A DNA stretch of 50,753 nt from Nonomuraea deserti (GCF_004348685.1 NZ_SMKO01000054.1:1-50753), one strand, 5' to 3'; shown: positions 34,819 through 43,310, counted from the stretch's first letter. Notes: generated by a model from the letters alone, not told the origin. Translations and numbers: made by a program.

Positions 34819-35415
34819 CTAGTCGAAGTTGGGAGATGGGAGGGGCAGAGCTGAGTATGGGGTATGCAGCAACTCTGGTTCCAGCCGTATGCCGCTCTCC
34901 AGTTCGGTCACAGCAAGGCATGCTGCGACGAAGTTCACTGTCGCCTCTACTTGTTCGCTGTCATAGGCACGTGCGAGAAATTCAGCGTAAGGACGCAAGG
35001 GACCGAGGAGTTCTGTCCAAGGGGTGAAGGGAAGATCGATCGGCTCCGGATACTCGAGCTTGCCTTGCCCTCTCCCATAGTCGGCGTACATGCTTGCGTT
35101 GCCGTTGATGTCGAATGCTACGTACCAGTGCCGGAAACCGGCGCCGCACAGTTGATCGGTTATCTGCTTGCGTTCCGGCATGGGGTAGACCCCGTCCAGC
35201 GTGACGACGCCGACGCCAACCTGGTAGAGGCGGATGCTGTGGCCGCTGTGCGGTACGGTTCCAGGACCTTCTATCTCTATGGGGTCGAACCCCATGCGAC
35301 GCACAGCCTCTTCGATGGTGAGTTCGCCTGAGTTCGGCAGCGTGACCGTGTATGCCATGTCCTCGCCGAGATAATCCAGAATATCCGTGTAACGGGTGAC
35401 GGCCTCATCCAACAC
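34819..35415 (-). CDS. DUF6461-like protein, candidate immunity protein 2
   Basis: 198 residues from GTG 35415, with GAAAGG about 10 bases upstream. HSGHSIRLYQVGVGVVTLDG, FRHWYVAFDINGNASMYADY and the late helix ATVNFVAACLAVTELESGIR (followed by LEPELL) correspond in order to the segments of the DUF6461-like protein at 33724. The N-terminal part (TYTVTLPNSG-like strand, TIEEAVRRMG) differs. It lies 89 bp downstream of the NucA/NucB nuclease at 35505 on the same strand. Soluble, acidic and without a signal peptide, it suits a cytoplasmic immunity protein. The family link is by motif order only. Confidence 0.5.
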   Translation of the reverse strand: MLDEAVTRYTDILDYLGEDMAYTVTLPNSGELTIEEAVRRMGFDPIEIEGPGTVPHSGHSIRLYQVGVGVVTLDGVYPMPERKQITDQLCGAGFRHWYVAFDINGNASMYADYGRGQGKLEYPEPIDLPFTPWTELLGPLRPYAEFLARAYDSEQVEATVNFVAACLAVTELESGIRLEPELLHTPYSALPLPSPNFD

Positions 35416-35504
35416 GTCGATCGACCTTTCTCTGAACAGGAGGGTCCCTCAGGATCCAAGCGTACCTATGGTTCCTGAGGGACCTCTATCTGGCGCTTAG
35501 ATGG

Positions 35505-37067
35505 CTAGTGCGGATTTTGTCCGGGAGCGTACGCCTCTACCCAGAAGTGATCATAGGTGGTCTTCCGTCGAGTGCCGTCTTCGCCTAGGATGCGCTGGCT
35601 TCCATAGAAGGCACCAAGACGTATCCCATCTTCGGTGTTGCGCTTCCACCACACAGGTCTGATTGAGTAGGCGTAAGCATCCGGGCTGTTCACGCGCTCG
35701 ACGCTGACCCATGTGCCCTGCATGGTGGACTGGAAGGGAAACTCATCGCACTCATATACCTTGTGCTTCTCCCCCTTGCCGAGTTCGGCATCTCTGCGAT
35801 CGTAGTCCTTGAATAGGAGGCGGCACATATTACGGCTTTTCGTATTATTCTTTCTCTTCCAGTCCGCGTTGACGTTTCGACTGAGTGGTCCACTGGCACT
35901 CAGCCAATGCCCCGGAATGCTTTTATCGATCCTCTTGGGGAGCGTGATATCTTTCTTGTGTTGGGCCGTCCAGATATGAGATGCGACGCTCCGATATGCC
36001 ATGTTCACGTTATCTGGGTCGCCCATATCGCTCCAGGGGAGACCTGGTCGGGTCTCAGTTGTCTCGTAGACTGCTGCGACCTTGTCGAAGATACAACCGC
36101 TCCCGTAGTGCCTGGTGAGGTAAAATGCGGAATCGCACCGCGCTTCGGGTTTGGCGTCGGACCAGTAAGTCTTCGGAGGGGTGGTGGAAATTCCGTCGAG
36201 CCATATTTTGGCGTAAAACTTCGGGAAGCAGCGCTGGATTTTGTCGATTCCCCTGCCGTTCGCCTCATCGGAAACTACGGTGAACTCAACGACCTTTCCG
36301 TCTCGCCATTGTTGCCATGGTCCCTGTACGTATGAATCGCCGGCTATCTTGCAGGCGGTGTTATAGGTGCTGGCCCCGAAGCCGATCATCGCCTGCCTGT
36401 TATAGACACCGCCGATCGCGGTTACGTTCTTTAGGGAGATCCTGTAACGGCTGAAGCGGTCTTTCGTAGGAGTGCCCTCGCCGTTGCCGCCTGCAGTTCC
36501 GATGATGGTGGCGTCGGCGGTGATCCCGTTGACGAAAACTCCGGGACGGGAACCTATCTGGGCATCGCCGCGGGCGACCTCTTGAATGGCGCACCAGGTG
36601 TTGCGGTTCATGTAGTAGCCGTCGGTACCGTCCGTTGCGCCGGTTCTGGCTTGCTGCTCGTGCCTCCAGCACTCCTGTACACGCGAATCGTCATCCGCGA
36701 TAGCAACGGCAGGCGCGGGAGCAATGTCGCGAGGGTCGTTCGATGTCTTGTCGCCGGTGGCGCCTTGTTCAAGGTCGACAACTAGGCCAGCCCAAGGCGA
36801 CCACGCACCCTTATCGCCTGCCCTCGCCCTCCATCTCACTTTCTCGCCGTCTCGCAACAGTCCCTTGGAGACCTGCAGTGTCACCTGGGAATCGTTGGGC
36901 TTGGCGGTGGCCTGCCCGGACCAGATCAGCCGTCGGTCCCTGATCACCTTTCCGGCCTTGAAGGATCCGGCGGAGTTGGGACAGCTTCGCCGTGCCCAGT
37001 CGGCGGAGTTGCCGCCGGTCGTGTCGGTGCACGCGGACGTCTGCCTGTTCGCTCGTACCGCAGGAGG
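35505..37067 (-). pseudogene. NucA/NucB-domain secreted nuclease, 5' end missing
   Basis: From about 37067 to TAG/stop at 35505 the minus strand encodes about 520 residues without its own start. A repeat-like segment with GEKVRWRARAGDKGAWSPWA resembles extracellular beta-sandwich repeats. A long middle domain follows (NTWCAIQEVARGDAQIGSRP, TRHYGSGCIFDKVAAVYETT). The C-terminal nuclease has CRLLFKDYDRRDAELGKGEK, YECDEFPFQSTMQGTW, WWKRNTEDGIRLGAFYGSQR and RILGED then HFWVEAYAPG. NucA/NucB enzymes are secreted DNases with a catalytic Asp and Glu. The N-terminus and any signal peptide were replaced by the divergent methyltransferase at 37074. GC content is visibly lower than in neighbouring genes, a sign of transfer. 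The upstream part of the open frame is antisense to the methyltransferase. Confidence 0.7.
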
Positions 37068-37073
37068 TGCTCG

Positions 37074-37928
37074 ATGAACGAGAGCGTTCTGCCGTCGGTC
37101 CTGGCTACGGGCCAGCTGCAGTCGAGGGTGCAGCGGCGTGGCCGGTATGTCGCGGAGTCGATGAGGCATCCGGGCAAGATGCTCCCGTCGATCGCCGCTC
37201 AGGTGATCTCGGTGTTCACTGAGCCGGGTGAGCTGGTGGTGGATCCGATGTGTGGGATCGGGACGACGCTGGTGGAGGCGACGCATCTGGGGCGGCACGC
37301 GGCGGGGATGGAGTACGAGGCGGACTTCGCCGGTCTCACCGCCGCGAATGTTCAGCACGCTCGTTCGCAAGGGGCGACGGGATTCGCTCGGGTGGCCTGT
37401 GGGGACGCGCGGAACATCGCGACTGTCTTCGCGGATCTGCGGGGTACGGCTGGGCTGGTGCTGACCTCTCCGCCCTATGGGGTGCGGACGCATGGGCATG
37501 TCCGCTGCGGGAGTCGGGAGGGTGGCGGGCCGGTGGAGAAGTCGAACCATCGGTATTCCAAGGACAAGGGGAACCTCGCTCATCGGCCGTTGCCTCAGTT
37601 GATGGAGGGCTTCGGGCAGATCCTCGGCGGATGTGGGGAACTGCTGCGGCCTGGCGGAGTTGTCGCCGTCACCGTTCGGCCGATCCGGGTCAGCGGGCGG
37701 CTCGTTGACCTTCCTGGCCAGGTCATCGAGACCGCGGAGGCGGCTGGTCTGGTGCTCACTCACCGTTTGGCAGCGTTGCTGTGCGGGCTGCGTGATGGCC
37801 GGTTGGTGCCTCGGGCGTCGTTCTTTCAGATGCTGGAGGCCTGGAGGGGTCAGGAGAAGGGGCAGCCGGTGTGCGCTGCGGCGCATGAGGATCTTCTCAT
37901 TCTGCGCAAGCGGGGTGATGAGGATTGA
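37074..37928 (+). CDS. DNA methyltransferase (N4/N6, TSPPY type)
   Basis: 284 residues. Motif I VVDPMCGIGTTLVEATHLGR binds AdoMet, and motif IV LVLTSPPYGVRTHG is of the cytosine-N4/adenine-N6 SPPY class. A target-recognition region (SREGGGPVEKSNHRYSKDKG) lies between motif IV and GGCGELLRPGGVVAVTVRPI. GGAGG lies 7 bases before ATG 37074. No restriction partner is adjacent, so it is a solitary enzyme that may protect the element from restriction or mark its DNA. Similar solitary methyltransferases occur next to recombinases in actinomycete elements. Confidence 0.8.
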   Translation: MNESVLPSVLATGQLQSRVQRRGRYVAESMRHPGKMLPSIAAQVISVFTEPGELVVDPMCGIGTTLVEATHLGRHAAGMEYEADFAGLTAANVQHARSQGATGFARVACGDARNIATVFADLRGTAGLVLTSPPYGVRTHGHVRCGSREGGGPVEKSNHRYSKDKGNLAHRPLPQLMEGFGQILGGCGELLRPGGVVAVTVRPIRVSGRLVDLPGQVIETAEAAGLVLTHRLAALLCGLRDGRLVPRASFFQMLEAWRGQEKGQPVCAAAHEDLLILRKRGDED

Positions 37929-38157
37929 GAGCGGCTCCCTCTCGTAGTTCGGCGGCCCTCACGGGGAGTGTGCCTTCGTCATCCACAGGCTGTGCACGAC
38001 CGTCGGGGTCTCGCCGGGTGAGAAGTCGTGTCCAGGTGGTCGTTGACATCGGCTGTCGAGGCGAGCGGTCATGGAGGGCCGCCGGGGGTGGGCGGGCCCG
38101 TAGGGCCCGATCCGGTCGCCGGTGGACGCGGGTACCCGTTCCGAACCGGGACGGGTC

Positions 38158-38307
38158 GTGAGCGGCGCGGACCACGGGCTGCAGTTGGTGGTGCCGGGGG
38201 AGGAGCTCAGGCTCACCCCCGGCGCAGCCGGCGTGCTGCTGCGAATCCTGCTCAAAGCCGCCGCCCGCGTGAAGCAACCGCAGACCGCGAGGGAGCAGCA
38301 CAGATGA
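38158..38307 (+). CDS. Small protein coupled to the serine recombinase
   Basis: 49 residues from GTG 38158: SGADHGLQLVVPGEELRLTP then GAAGVLLRILLKAAARVKQP. Its TGA (38305-38307) overlaps the recombinase ATG 38304 (ATGA), so the two are translated together. Mostly one amphipathic helix with a basic tail; no family is recognised. Position suggests a role tied to recombination, possibly a directionality factor, but this rests on gene coupling alone. Confidence 0.55.
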   Translation: MSGADHGLQLVVPGEELRLTPGAAGVLLRILLKAAARVKQPQTAREQHR

Positions 38308-39960
38308 CGATCAGGTTCGGCTTCTACGGCCGAGTGTCGACCGAGGACAACCAGGACCCGGAGGCATCGAGGGCCTGGCAGTTGCATCGGGCACGAGCGC
38401 TGATCGAGTCGCGAGGCGGGGAGATCGTCGCTGAGTTCTTCGACGTCGACAAGTCCCGTTCGATCCCCTGGCAGCTTCGACCGCACGCGGCAGCGCTGAT
38501 CGAGGAGTTGAAGGACACGCGGCGGGGCTTCGATGCGGTGGTGATCGGGGAGCCGCAGCGGGCGTTCTACGGCAACCAGTACAGCTTGACGTTCCCGTTG
38601 TTCGAGCACTTCGGTGTGCCGCTGTGGGTGCCCGAGGTCGGCGGGCCGATCGACCCGGCCAACGAGGCCCACGACATGATCATGGGAGTCTTCGGTGGGC
38701 TGTCGAAGGGCGAGCGGAACCGGACCAAGATCCGTGTGCGGGCCGCCATGGCGGCGATCACGGCGACTGAGGGAAGGTTTCTCGGCGGGCGTCCGCCGTA
38801 CGGGTACAGCCTCCAAGACGCAGGCCCGCACCCGAATCCCGGTAAGGCGGCCGACGGTCGGAGACTGCGGCGGCTGGTGGCTGATCCGGTCACCTCGCGC
38901 GTGGTGCGGTGGATCTACAGGGAGTTCCTCAAAGGCAGGGGCTACCTGGACATCGCCGAGGACCTGACGGTGCAGGGGATCGTGTCGCCGTCGGCCAGTG
39001 ATCCTGGGAGGAACAAGCACCGGGATCAGATTGCGTGGTCGAAGTACGCCATCCGAGTGATCCTCACCAACCCGCGCTACACCGGCCACCAGGTGTGGAA
39101 CAAGCAGCGCAAGGACGAGATCCTTCTGGACGTGGAGAACGTCGCGCTGGGGACGACGACCAAGCAGCGGTGGAACACCAAGGACCAGTGGATCTGGTCG
39201 GAGCATCCCGTGCATGACGCGATCGTGAGCGTCGAGGAGTACCAGCGGGTCCAGGAGATCCTCGCCACGCGTGCCAGAGGCACATTCAGCCAGCGTCCTC
39301 ACCCTACGCGGCGTCCTTACGCCTTCCGGGGTGTGCTGTTCTGCGGGTATTGCGAGCGCCGGATGCAGGGGAACTGGAACAACCGGCAGGCCTACTACCG
39401 GTGCCGGTTCCCTGCCCAGTACGCCATCACCAACGACCTCGACCATCCCAAGGTCGTCTACCTGCGGGAGTCGGAGATCTTGGGTGAGGTCGATGGCTGG
39501 CTGGGGACCGCGTTCGGCCCGGACAGGTGGGAGCACACGATCGCAGCGATGGCCGAGCAGGCGATCGACCCGAACGAGGCGGCTCTGATCGACCTGCGTA
39601 AGCGGCTGTCGAAGTGTGATCGCAAGCTAAACCAATATCGCTCCGCGCTCGACGCGGGGGGCGACCCGATCGAGATCTCCGCGTGGATCAACGAGACGAA
39701 GAGTGAACGCGCCCGCCTGGAAGGGGAGCTGAAGGCGGTTCCGGCTGCCCAGCGCATCAGCGTCGAGGAGATCAGATCGATGATCGGAGGTCGGCGACTT
39801 GGTTCGCCTGGTCTCGGAAGCGGACCCGGACGACAAGGCCGAGCTCTACACGCAGCTCGGGCTGAAGCTCACGTACTACCCCGAAAAGCAGTATGTGGAG
39901 GCCCGGATCGATCCGGAACCCCCACATGTGCGAGCGGTGTGTGTCCGAGGGGGGACTTGA
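38304..39960 (+). pseudogene. Large serine recombinase (integrase) with a late frameshift
   Basis: The catalytic domain starts FGFYGRVSTEDNQDPEASRA with the nucleophile at Ser12 and carries the GGLSKGERNRTKIRVRAAMA helix. The recombinase domain (GRPPYGYSLQDAGPHPNPGK, YAIRVILTNPRYTGHQVWNK), zinc ribbon (GVLFCGYCERRMQGNW with YYRC) and a coiled coil follow. At about 39783, after EIRSMI, the frame is lost. The expected end (GDLVRLVSEADPDDKAELYT, then ARIDPEPPHVRAVCVRGGT) continues in another phase to TGA 39958-39960, inside the 3' part of tRNA-Leu. In the original frame a foreign tail runs to 40157. Loss of the native C-terminal tail probably weakens or abolishes activity. Confidence 0.85.
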
Positions 39961-39962
39961 AC
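39837..39962 (+). repeat. Right copy of the recombinase-end/tRNA-end repeat (att region)
   Basis: Partner of 16881-17004. It spans the last 40 codons of the recombinase and the 3' end of tRNA-Leu. The stretch GTGTGTGTCCGAG is identical in both copies and coincides with the acceptor end of the tRNA, so the crossover core is probably within or next to it. Confidence 0.6.
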
Positions 39963-40027
39963 CCCCATGCCCATCACTGGGCACTAGCACCTCAAGCTAG
40001 CGCGTCTGCCTATTCCGCCACCCGGAC
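39942..40027 (-). tRNA. tRNA-Leu (anticodon GAG)
   Basis: On the minus strand an 86-base cloverleaf. The acceptor arms GTCCGGG (40027-40021) and CTCGGAC (39949-39943) pair with one G-U. The anticodon stem CTAGC/GCTAG encloses loop TTGAGGT with anticodon GAG. A long class II variable arm (TGCCCAGTGATGGGCA) and T-arm GGGGG-TTCAAGT-CCCCC follow. The CCA is not encoded. The integrated element abuts its 3' end, so the tRNA is restored by element DNA. Confidence 0.93.
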
Positions 40028-40380
40028 TTGGTGCCTGCACGCGGGACCGTCATCCCGCGTCGGCTCAGTAAGGCTAGCAAACTCTGAGGAGTGCGTCATA
40101 CCGAGAATCCGGCCTCCTGCCGAAAGGCGGCTCCGGAGGCGCGGGAATGCCGGGTGATGGCCCGTCGCGGGGTCGCTGATGGGCCGCTCATGACGTACGC
40201 CGGAGCGCATTGGCCCAGTTGGGGGTGGTTTGAGGGGTGTGGCGTTGGTGAATTTCTGGGGTCACGGTGAAAAGGCCTTGCGACAACCTTGGGTACTGCT
40301 ACGGTTACGGACCGTTGAGGGGTGAGTCCAAGGACCGGCTCCGTCAACGCTGAGGCCGGTTCTGGATATCGGGAGGTCAC
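40028..40380. promoter_or_regulatory. Intergenic region upstream of the secreted Ala/Thr-rich protein
   Basis: No gene. On the plus strand TTGCGA (about 40276) and TACGGT, spaced by 16 bp, could be a promoter for the gene at 40381, and ACCGGC/GCCGGT (around 40335-40361) forms a small leader stem. The tRNA-Leu promoter must lie in the first 60-70 bp, read on the minus strand. Confidence 0.35.
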
Positions 40381-41082
40381 GTGGCGCGCGCGGCGATGCA
40401 TCAGCCGAGGGAGAAGTCCCTCGCTGTGCGTCGCCTGCCCGTGCCCTCCCGCGGGCAGGACACGGCCACCGATCGGGTCGACCGGATGGCGCGGTTCGCG
40501 GCCGGTGCCCGTCGGCTCGTCATGCGGGCAACCGCGGTCGGCTCCCTGGTGGCCGCTGGATGGTTGCTCGCTGTTCTGTTCGGCATGCTCACCGCCGCTC
40601 CGGCGGCCGCGGATTCCACCGCGGCGACAGGAACGCCCTCAACATCGGCCGCGGGGCTTCCCGCGACCGAAACGTCGGCCGCGGATCCTTCCGCGTCCGC
40701 GACAACGGCTGCGGGGCTTCCCGCGACCGAAACGGCCGCGGTCCCCTCCGCGGTCACAGAAGTCGGCGCGTCGGCCGCCTCCCTCGACCCTGACCACGTC
40801 TCGGCGTCCGACAACGCCGAAGCCATGGCGGGGCGCACGGTCGACGGGCTCAACAGCCAGCAGGATCCTGGCCTGCCGACACCGTCCACCGCCGGCCAGA
40901 TCCTGGACACCAACGGCTTGGTGCCCAACGGCGGTGGCAGCGGCCCCTTCGGGTCCGCCACCGGGGATGTCGCGAGGTCAGTGTTCGACCCGCGGCTCGA
41001 GGCGCGGCGCGCACCTCCGGCGTACGTGCTTCCCCCCGTCGTCCGCACAGCGGCGGACGACCCTTCTTTCTCACCTGACTGA
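40381..41082 (+). CDS. Secreted Ala/Thr/Ser-rich protein of unknown function
   Basis: 233 residues from GTG 40381, with GGGAGG upstream. A long basic head (to about residue 45) leads into a hydrophobic export segment (ATAVGSLVAAGWLLAVLFGM) and a cleavage-like site after APAAA. The exported part begins with a low-complexity region containing a repeat, AAGLPATETSAADPS and AAGLPATETAAVPS. It ends with a more ordered stretch (TAGQILDTNGLVPNGGGSGP; YVLPPVVRTAADD). It sits upstream of the multi-chaplin gene on the same strand, so it may be another surface protein. No family recognised. Confidence 0.65.
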   Translation: MARAAMHQPREKSLAVRRLPVPSRGQDTATDRVDRMARFAAGARRLVMRATAVGSLVAAGWLLAVLFGMLTAAPAAADSTAATGTPSTSAAGLPATETSAADPSASATTAAGLPATETAAVPSAVTEVGASAASLDPDHVSASDNAEAMAGRTVDGLNSQQDPGLPTPSTAGQILDTNGLVPNGGGSGPFGSATGDVARSVFDPRLEARRAPPAYVLPPVVRTAADDPSFSPD

Positions 41083-41323
41083 TCCCCGCCCGGGCACCGG
41101 CCGGTCACGCGCGACGGAAGACGTCGCGGGCAATGCGACCCCCGGGCCCTTTCTCCGAGTATCGCGGCGGAGCGCGGCTTTGATCCCCTCCGCCGGCGGG
41201 TGAACACGTCAGTTCAGCTGGTTCGCGAATCCGAGGTCTCCGCTGTGCGCGAAACCTCGCACGGCCTCGGGTTGCCCGCGAGCCGTTCAGGTAATCCCCC
41301 CAAGAACCACAAGGAGCATCGAT

Positions 41324-43210
41324 ATGCGTACGTGGGCGAAGGCATCGACCCCTGCGGCCCTTCTCGCGGTGGCCGTCATGTCGTTCGGCGGCAGCGGCAC
41401 CGCGCTGGCCGACACCTCGGGCGACGCGTCCATCGGCGGCGGCAACCAGGTCGACCTGCCGATCTCGCTGCCCATCGACATCAGCGGCAACTCCGTCGCG
41501 GCGGTCGGCTCGTCGCAGGCCTCTTCGCAGGGCGGCGCCGAGGTCGTGAACAACCGCGGCGGTGGTGGCATCCCCAACCGCACGTCGGGCGACGCGAGCA
41601 TCCTCGGCGGCAACCAGGTCGACGCGCCGATCAGCGCGCCGGTCAACGCCTGCGGCAACGCCGTCTCCCTGATCGGCAGGTCCGACGCGGGCTGCAAGGG
41701 CGGCGCGGAGGTGCGCAACCAGGGCAGGGGCGGTACGGGCGGCAACCGCACGTCGGGCGACGCGAGCATCCTCGGCGGCAACCAGGTCACCGCGCCGATC
41801 AGCGCCCCGATCAACGCCTGCGGCAACGCGGTCGCGATCTTCGGCGATGCGACGGCGGGCTGCAAGGGCGGCGCCACGGTGAAGAACACCGGCAAGGGCG
41901 GCCCGGGCGGCAACCGCACCTCGGGCAACGCGAGCATCCTCGGCGGCAACCAGGTCGTCGCCCCGATCAGCGCCCCGATCAACATCTGCGGCAACTCGGT
42001 CGCGGTCGTCGGGCGGGCGTTCTCGGGCTGCAAGGGCGGGTCGTCGGTCACCAACGGCGGTCCCGGGCGCGGCTACCACCACGGCCGTCACGTGGGCTCG
42101 CGGGGCAACGACACCGACGGCCGGTTCGGGGTCGGCAGCGGCAACCAGGTCGTGGCGCCGATCAGCCTGCCCGTCAACGTCTGCGGCAACGCCGTGGGCA
42201 ACGCCACGGCCGGGTGCGCGGGCGGCGCCACCGTGCACAACTCCGGCAAGGGCACGGGCGGCAACCGCACCTCGGGGCGGGCGGGCATCCTGGCGGGCAA
42301 CCAGGTGGTCGCTCCGATCACCGCGCCGGTCAACGTCTGCGGCAACGCCGTGGCGCTGGTCGGCCGCGCGTTCGCCGGCTGCAAGGGCGGCGCCCACGTG
42401 AAGGAGCCCGGCAGGGGCACGGGCGGCAACCGCACCTCGGGCAACGCGAGCATCCTAGGCGGCAACCAGGTCATCGCCCCGATCACCGCGCCGATCAACG
42501 TCTGCGGCAACGCCGTGGCCGTCCTGGGAGATGCCGCGGCCGGATGCCTCGGCGGGGCGCACGTCGGCAAGCCGGGCCACGGAGGCCTCAGCGGGCACCA
42601 GCACTTCGCCCGCGCCACCACCAAGACCGCGGCGGCCAAGGGCGGCGTGCTGCCCGTGATCCCGGCCGTGCCGGTCCTGGGCGGGACGCCGGACTTCGGC
42701 GGCGTCGGCGACGTCGCCAAGCTGCAGGGCGGCGGCCTGACCTCGCTGCCCCTCGTCGAGGACGCCTCCCGCACGCTCGGCCTGCCGAGTGTGCCAGGCT
42801 TGCCCGGGCTGCCCGCCCAGGCGAAGACCCCGGCCGCGCCCAAGCGGACGGTCGTGACGCCTGCCAAGCCGAAGCGGACCGCGGTGACCCCGGCCAAGCC
42901 GAAGCGGACCGCCACGTCCGCTGCGGCGCCGGCCGACAGGTCCGGTCGCGCCCGGCCCTCCGGCGCCGCCGCGTCCCCGCTCGCTCCGGCGACGTCGCTG
43001 GTCGCCTCGACCCCGGTCGGCGGCGTGGTGACCTCCACCACCCGCAACCTGCCCGTCGGAAACCTGGGCCTGATGAGCGCCGAGCAGCCGGCCGGCGTGA
43101 CCGGGATGAACTCCAGCTCGCTGCTCGCCCTCATGCTCGGCGGGCTGTTCGCCGCCTCGGCGACCCTGTTCGCGACCGCCCGCCGGTTCCGTCCGGGCCG
43201 CAAGCACTGA
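41324..43210 (+). CDS. Giant chaplin-type surface protein with seven chaplin domains
   Basis: 628 residues from ATG 41324 with AAGGAG upstream; signal peptide 1-29 (cut after TALA). Chaplin-like units start at residues 40, 96, 152, 208, 273, 325 and 380, each GNQVxAPISxPxN-CGNAV...AGCKGG. Units 2-7 have the Cys pair; unit 1 lacks it (DISGNSVAAVG). The first four units are exactly 56 residues (168 bp) apart. Linkers are Gly-rich (GGNRTSGDASILGG). After residue 420 come a proline-rich stalk and three AKPKRT-type repeats, then a C-terminal membrane helix (SSLLALMLGGLFAASATLFA) and a basic end (RRFRPGRKH). No LAxTG sortase motif is evident. Chaplins are amyloid-forming proteins that make aerial hyphae water-repellent; known long ones have two domains. 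Confidence 0.85.
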   Translation: MRTWAKASTPAALLAVAVMSFGGSGTALADTSGDASIGGGNQVDLPISLPIDISGNSVAAVGSSQASSQGGAEVVNNRGGGGIPNRTSGDASILGGNQVDAPISAPVNACGNAVSLIGRSDAGCKGGAEVRNQGRGGTGGNRTSGDASILGGNQVTAPISAPINACGNAVAIFGDATAGCKGGATVKNTGKGGPGGNRTSGNASILGGNQVVAPISAPINICGNSVAVVGRAFSGCKGGSSVTNGGPGRGYHHGRHVGSRGNDTDGRFGVGSGNQVVAPISLPVNVCGNAVGNATAGCAGGATVHNSGKGTGGNRTSGRAGILAGNQVVAPITAPVNVCGNAVALVGRAFAGCKGGAHVKEPGRGTGGNRTSGNASILGGNQVIAPITAPINVCGNAVAVLGDAAAGCLGGAHVGKPGHGGLSGHQHFARATTKTAAAKGGVLPVIPAVPVLGGTPDFGGVGDVAKLQGGGLTSLPLVEDASRTLGLPSVPGLPGLPAQAKTPAAPKRTVVTPAKPKRTAVTPAKPKRTATSAAAPADRSGRARPSGAAASPLAPATSLVASTPVGGVVTSTTRNLPVGNLGLMSAEQPAGVTGMNSSSLLALMLGGLFAASATLFATARRFRPGRKH

Positions 43211-43310
43211 GCAGGACGCCGCAGGCACTGAGCAGGACGCCGCAGGCACTGAGCAGGACGCCGCAGGCACTGAGCAGGACGCCGCAGGCACTGAGCAGGA
43301 CATCGCAGGC
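43206..43310. repeat. Five tandem 21-bp repeats across the chaplin stop codon
   Basis: ACTGAGCAGGACGCCGCAGGC is repeated five times without gaps (starts 43206, 43227, 43248, 43269, 43290); the fifth copy has CATC in place of CGCC-type bases near 43301. The first copy contains the TGA of the chaplin gene, and because 21 is a multiple of three each later copy has TGA in the same frame. Confidence 0.9.

Larger units (their letters stand above)
17005..39962. mobile_element. Decayed integrative conjugative element at tRNA-Leu(GAG)
   Basis: Bounded by the two copies of the recombinase-end/tRNA-end repeat. It contains a type IV secretion-like operon (33258 down to 23737), a serine recombinase at the right end overlapping tRNA-Leu, a DNA methyltransferase, nuclease/DUF6461 cargo and an IS21 insertion. 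I found no relaxase gene. Frameshifts or stops hit at least six of its genes, including its recombinase and TraD-like protein, so it is probably immobile by itself. The left boundary is inferred from the repeat; the true core of the attachment site cannot be fixed without an empty site. Confidence 0.55.

Noticed and set aside
37070..37886. The 5' third of a 793-codon minus-strand frame ending at 35505
   Set aside because: It is antisense to the methyltransferase with clear SPPY and AdoMet motifs; its residues are Arg/Pro/His-rich nonsense. Only the part below about 37067 is real.
39961..40157. C-terminal extension of the recombinase to 40157 in its original frame
   Set aside because: It reads through tRNA-Leu and loses similarity; the native ending is recovered in another frame and stops at 39960.
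41083..41323. A c-di-AMP (ydaO-type) riboswitch before the chaplin gene
   Set aside because: The conserved core elements are not present; only a 6-bp stem (CGAGGT/ACCTCG) is visible.
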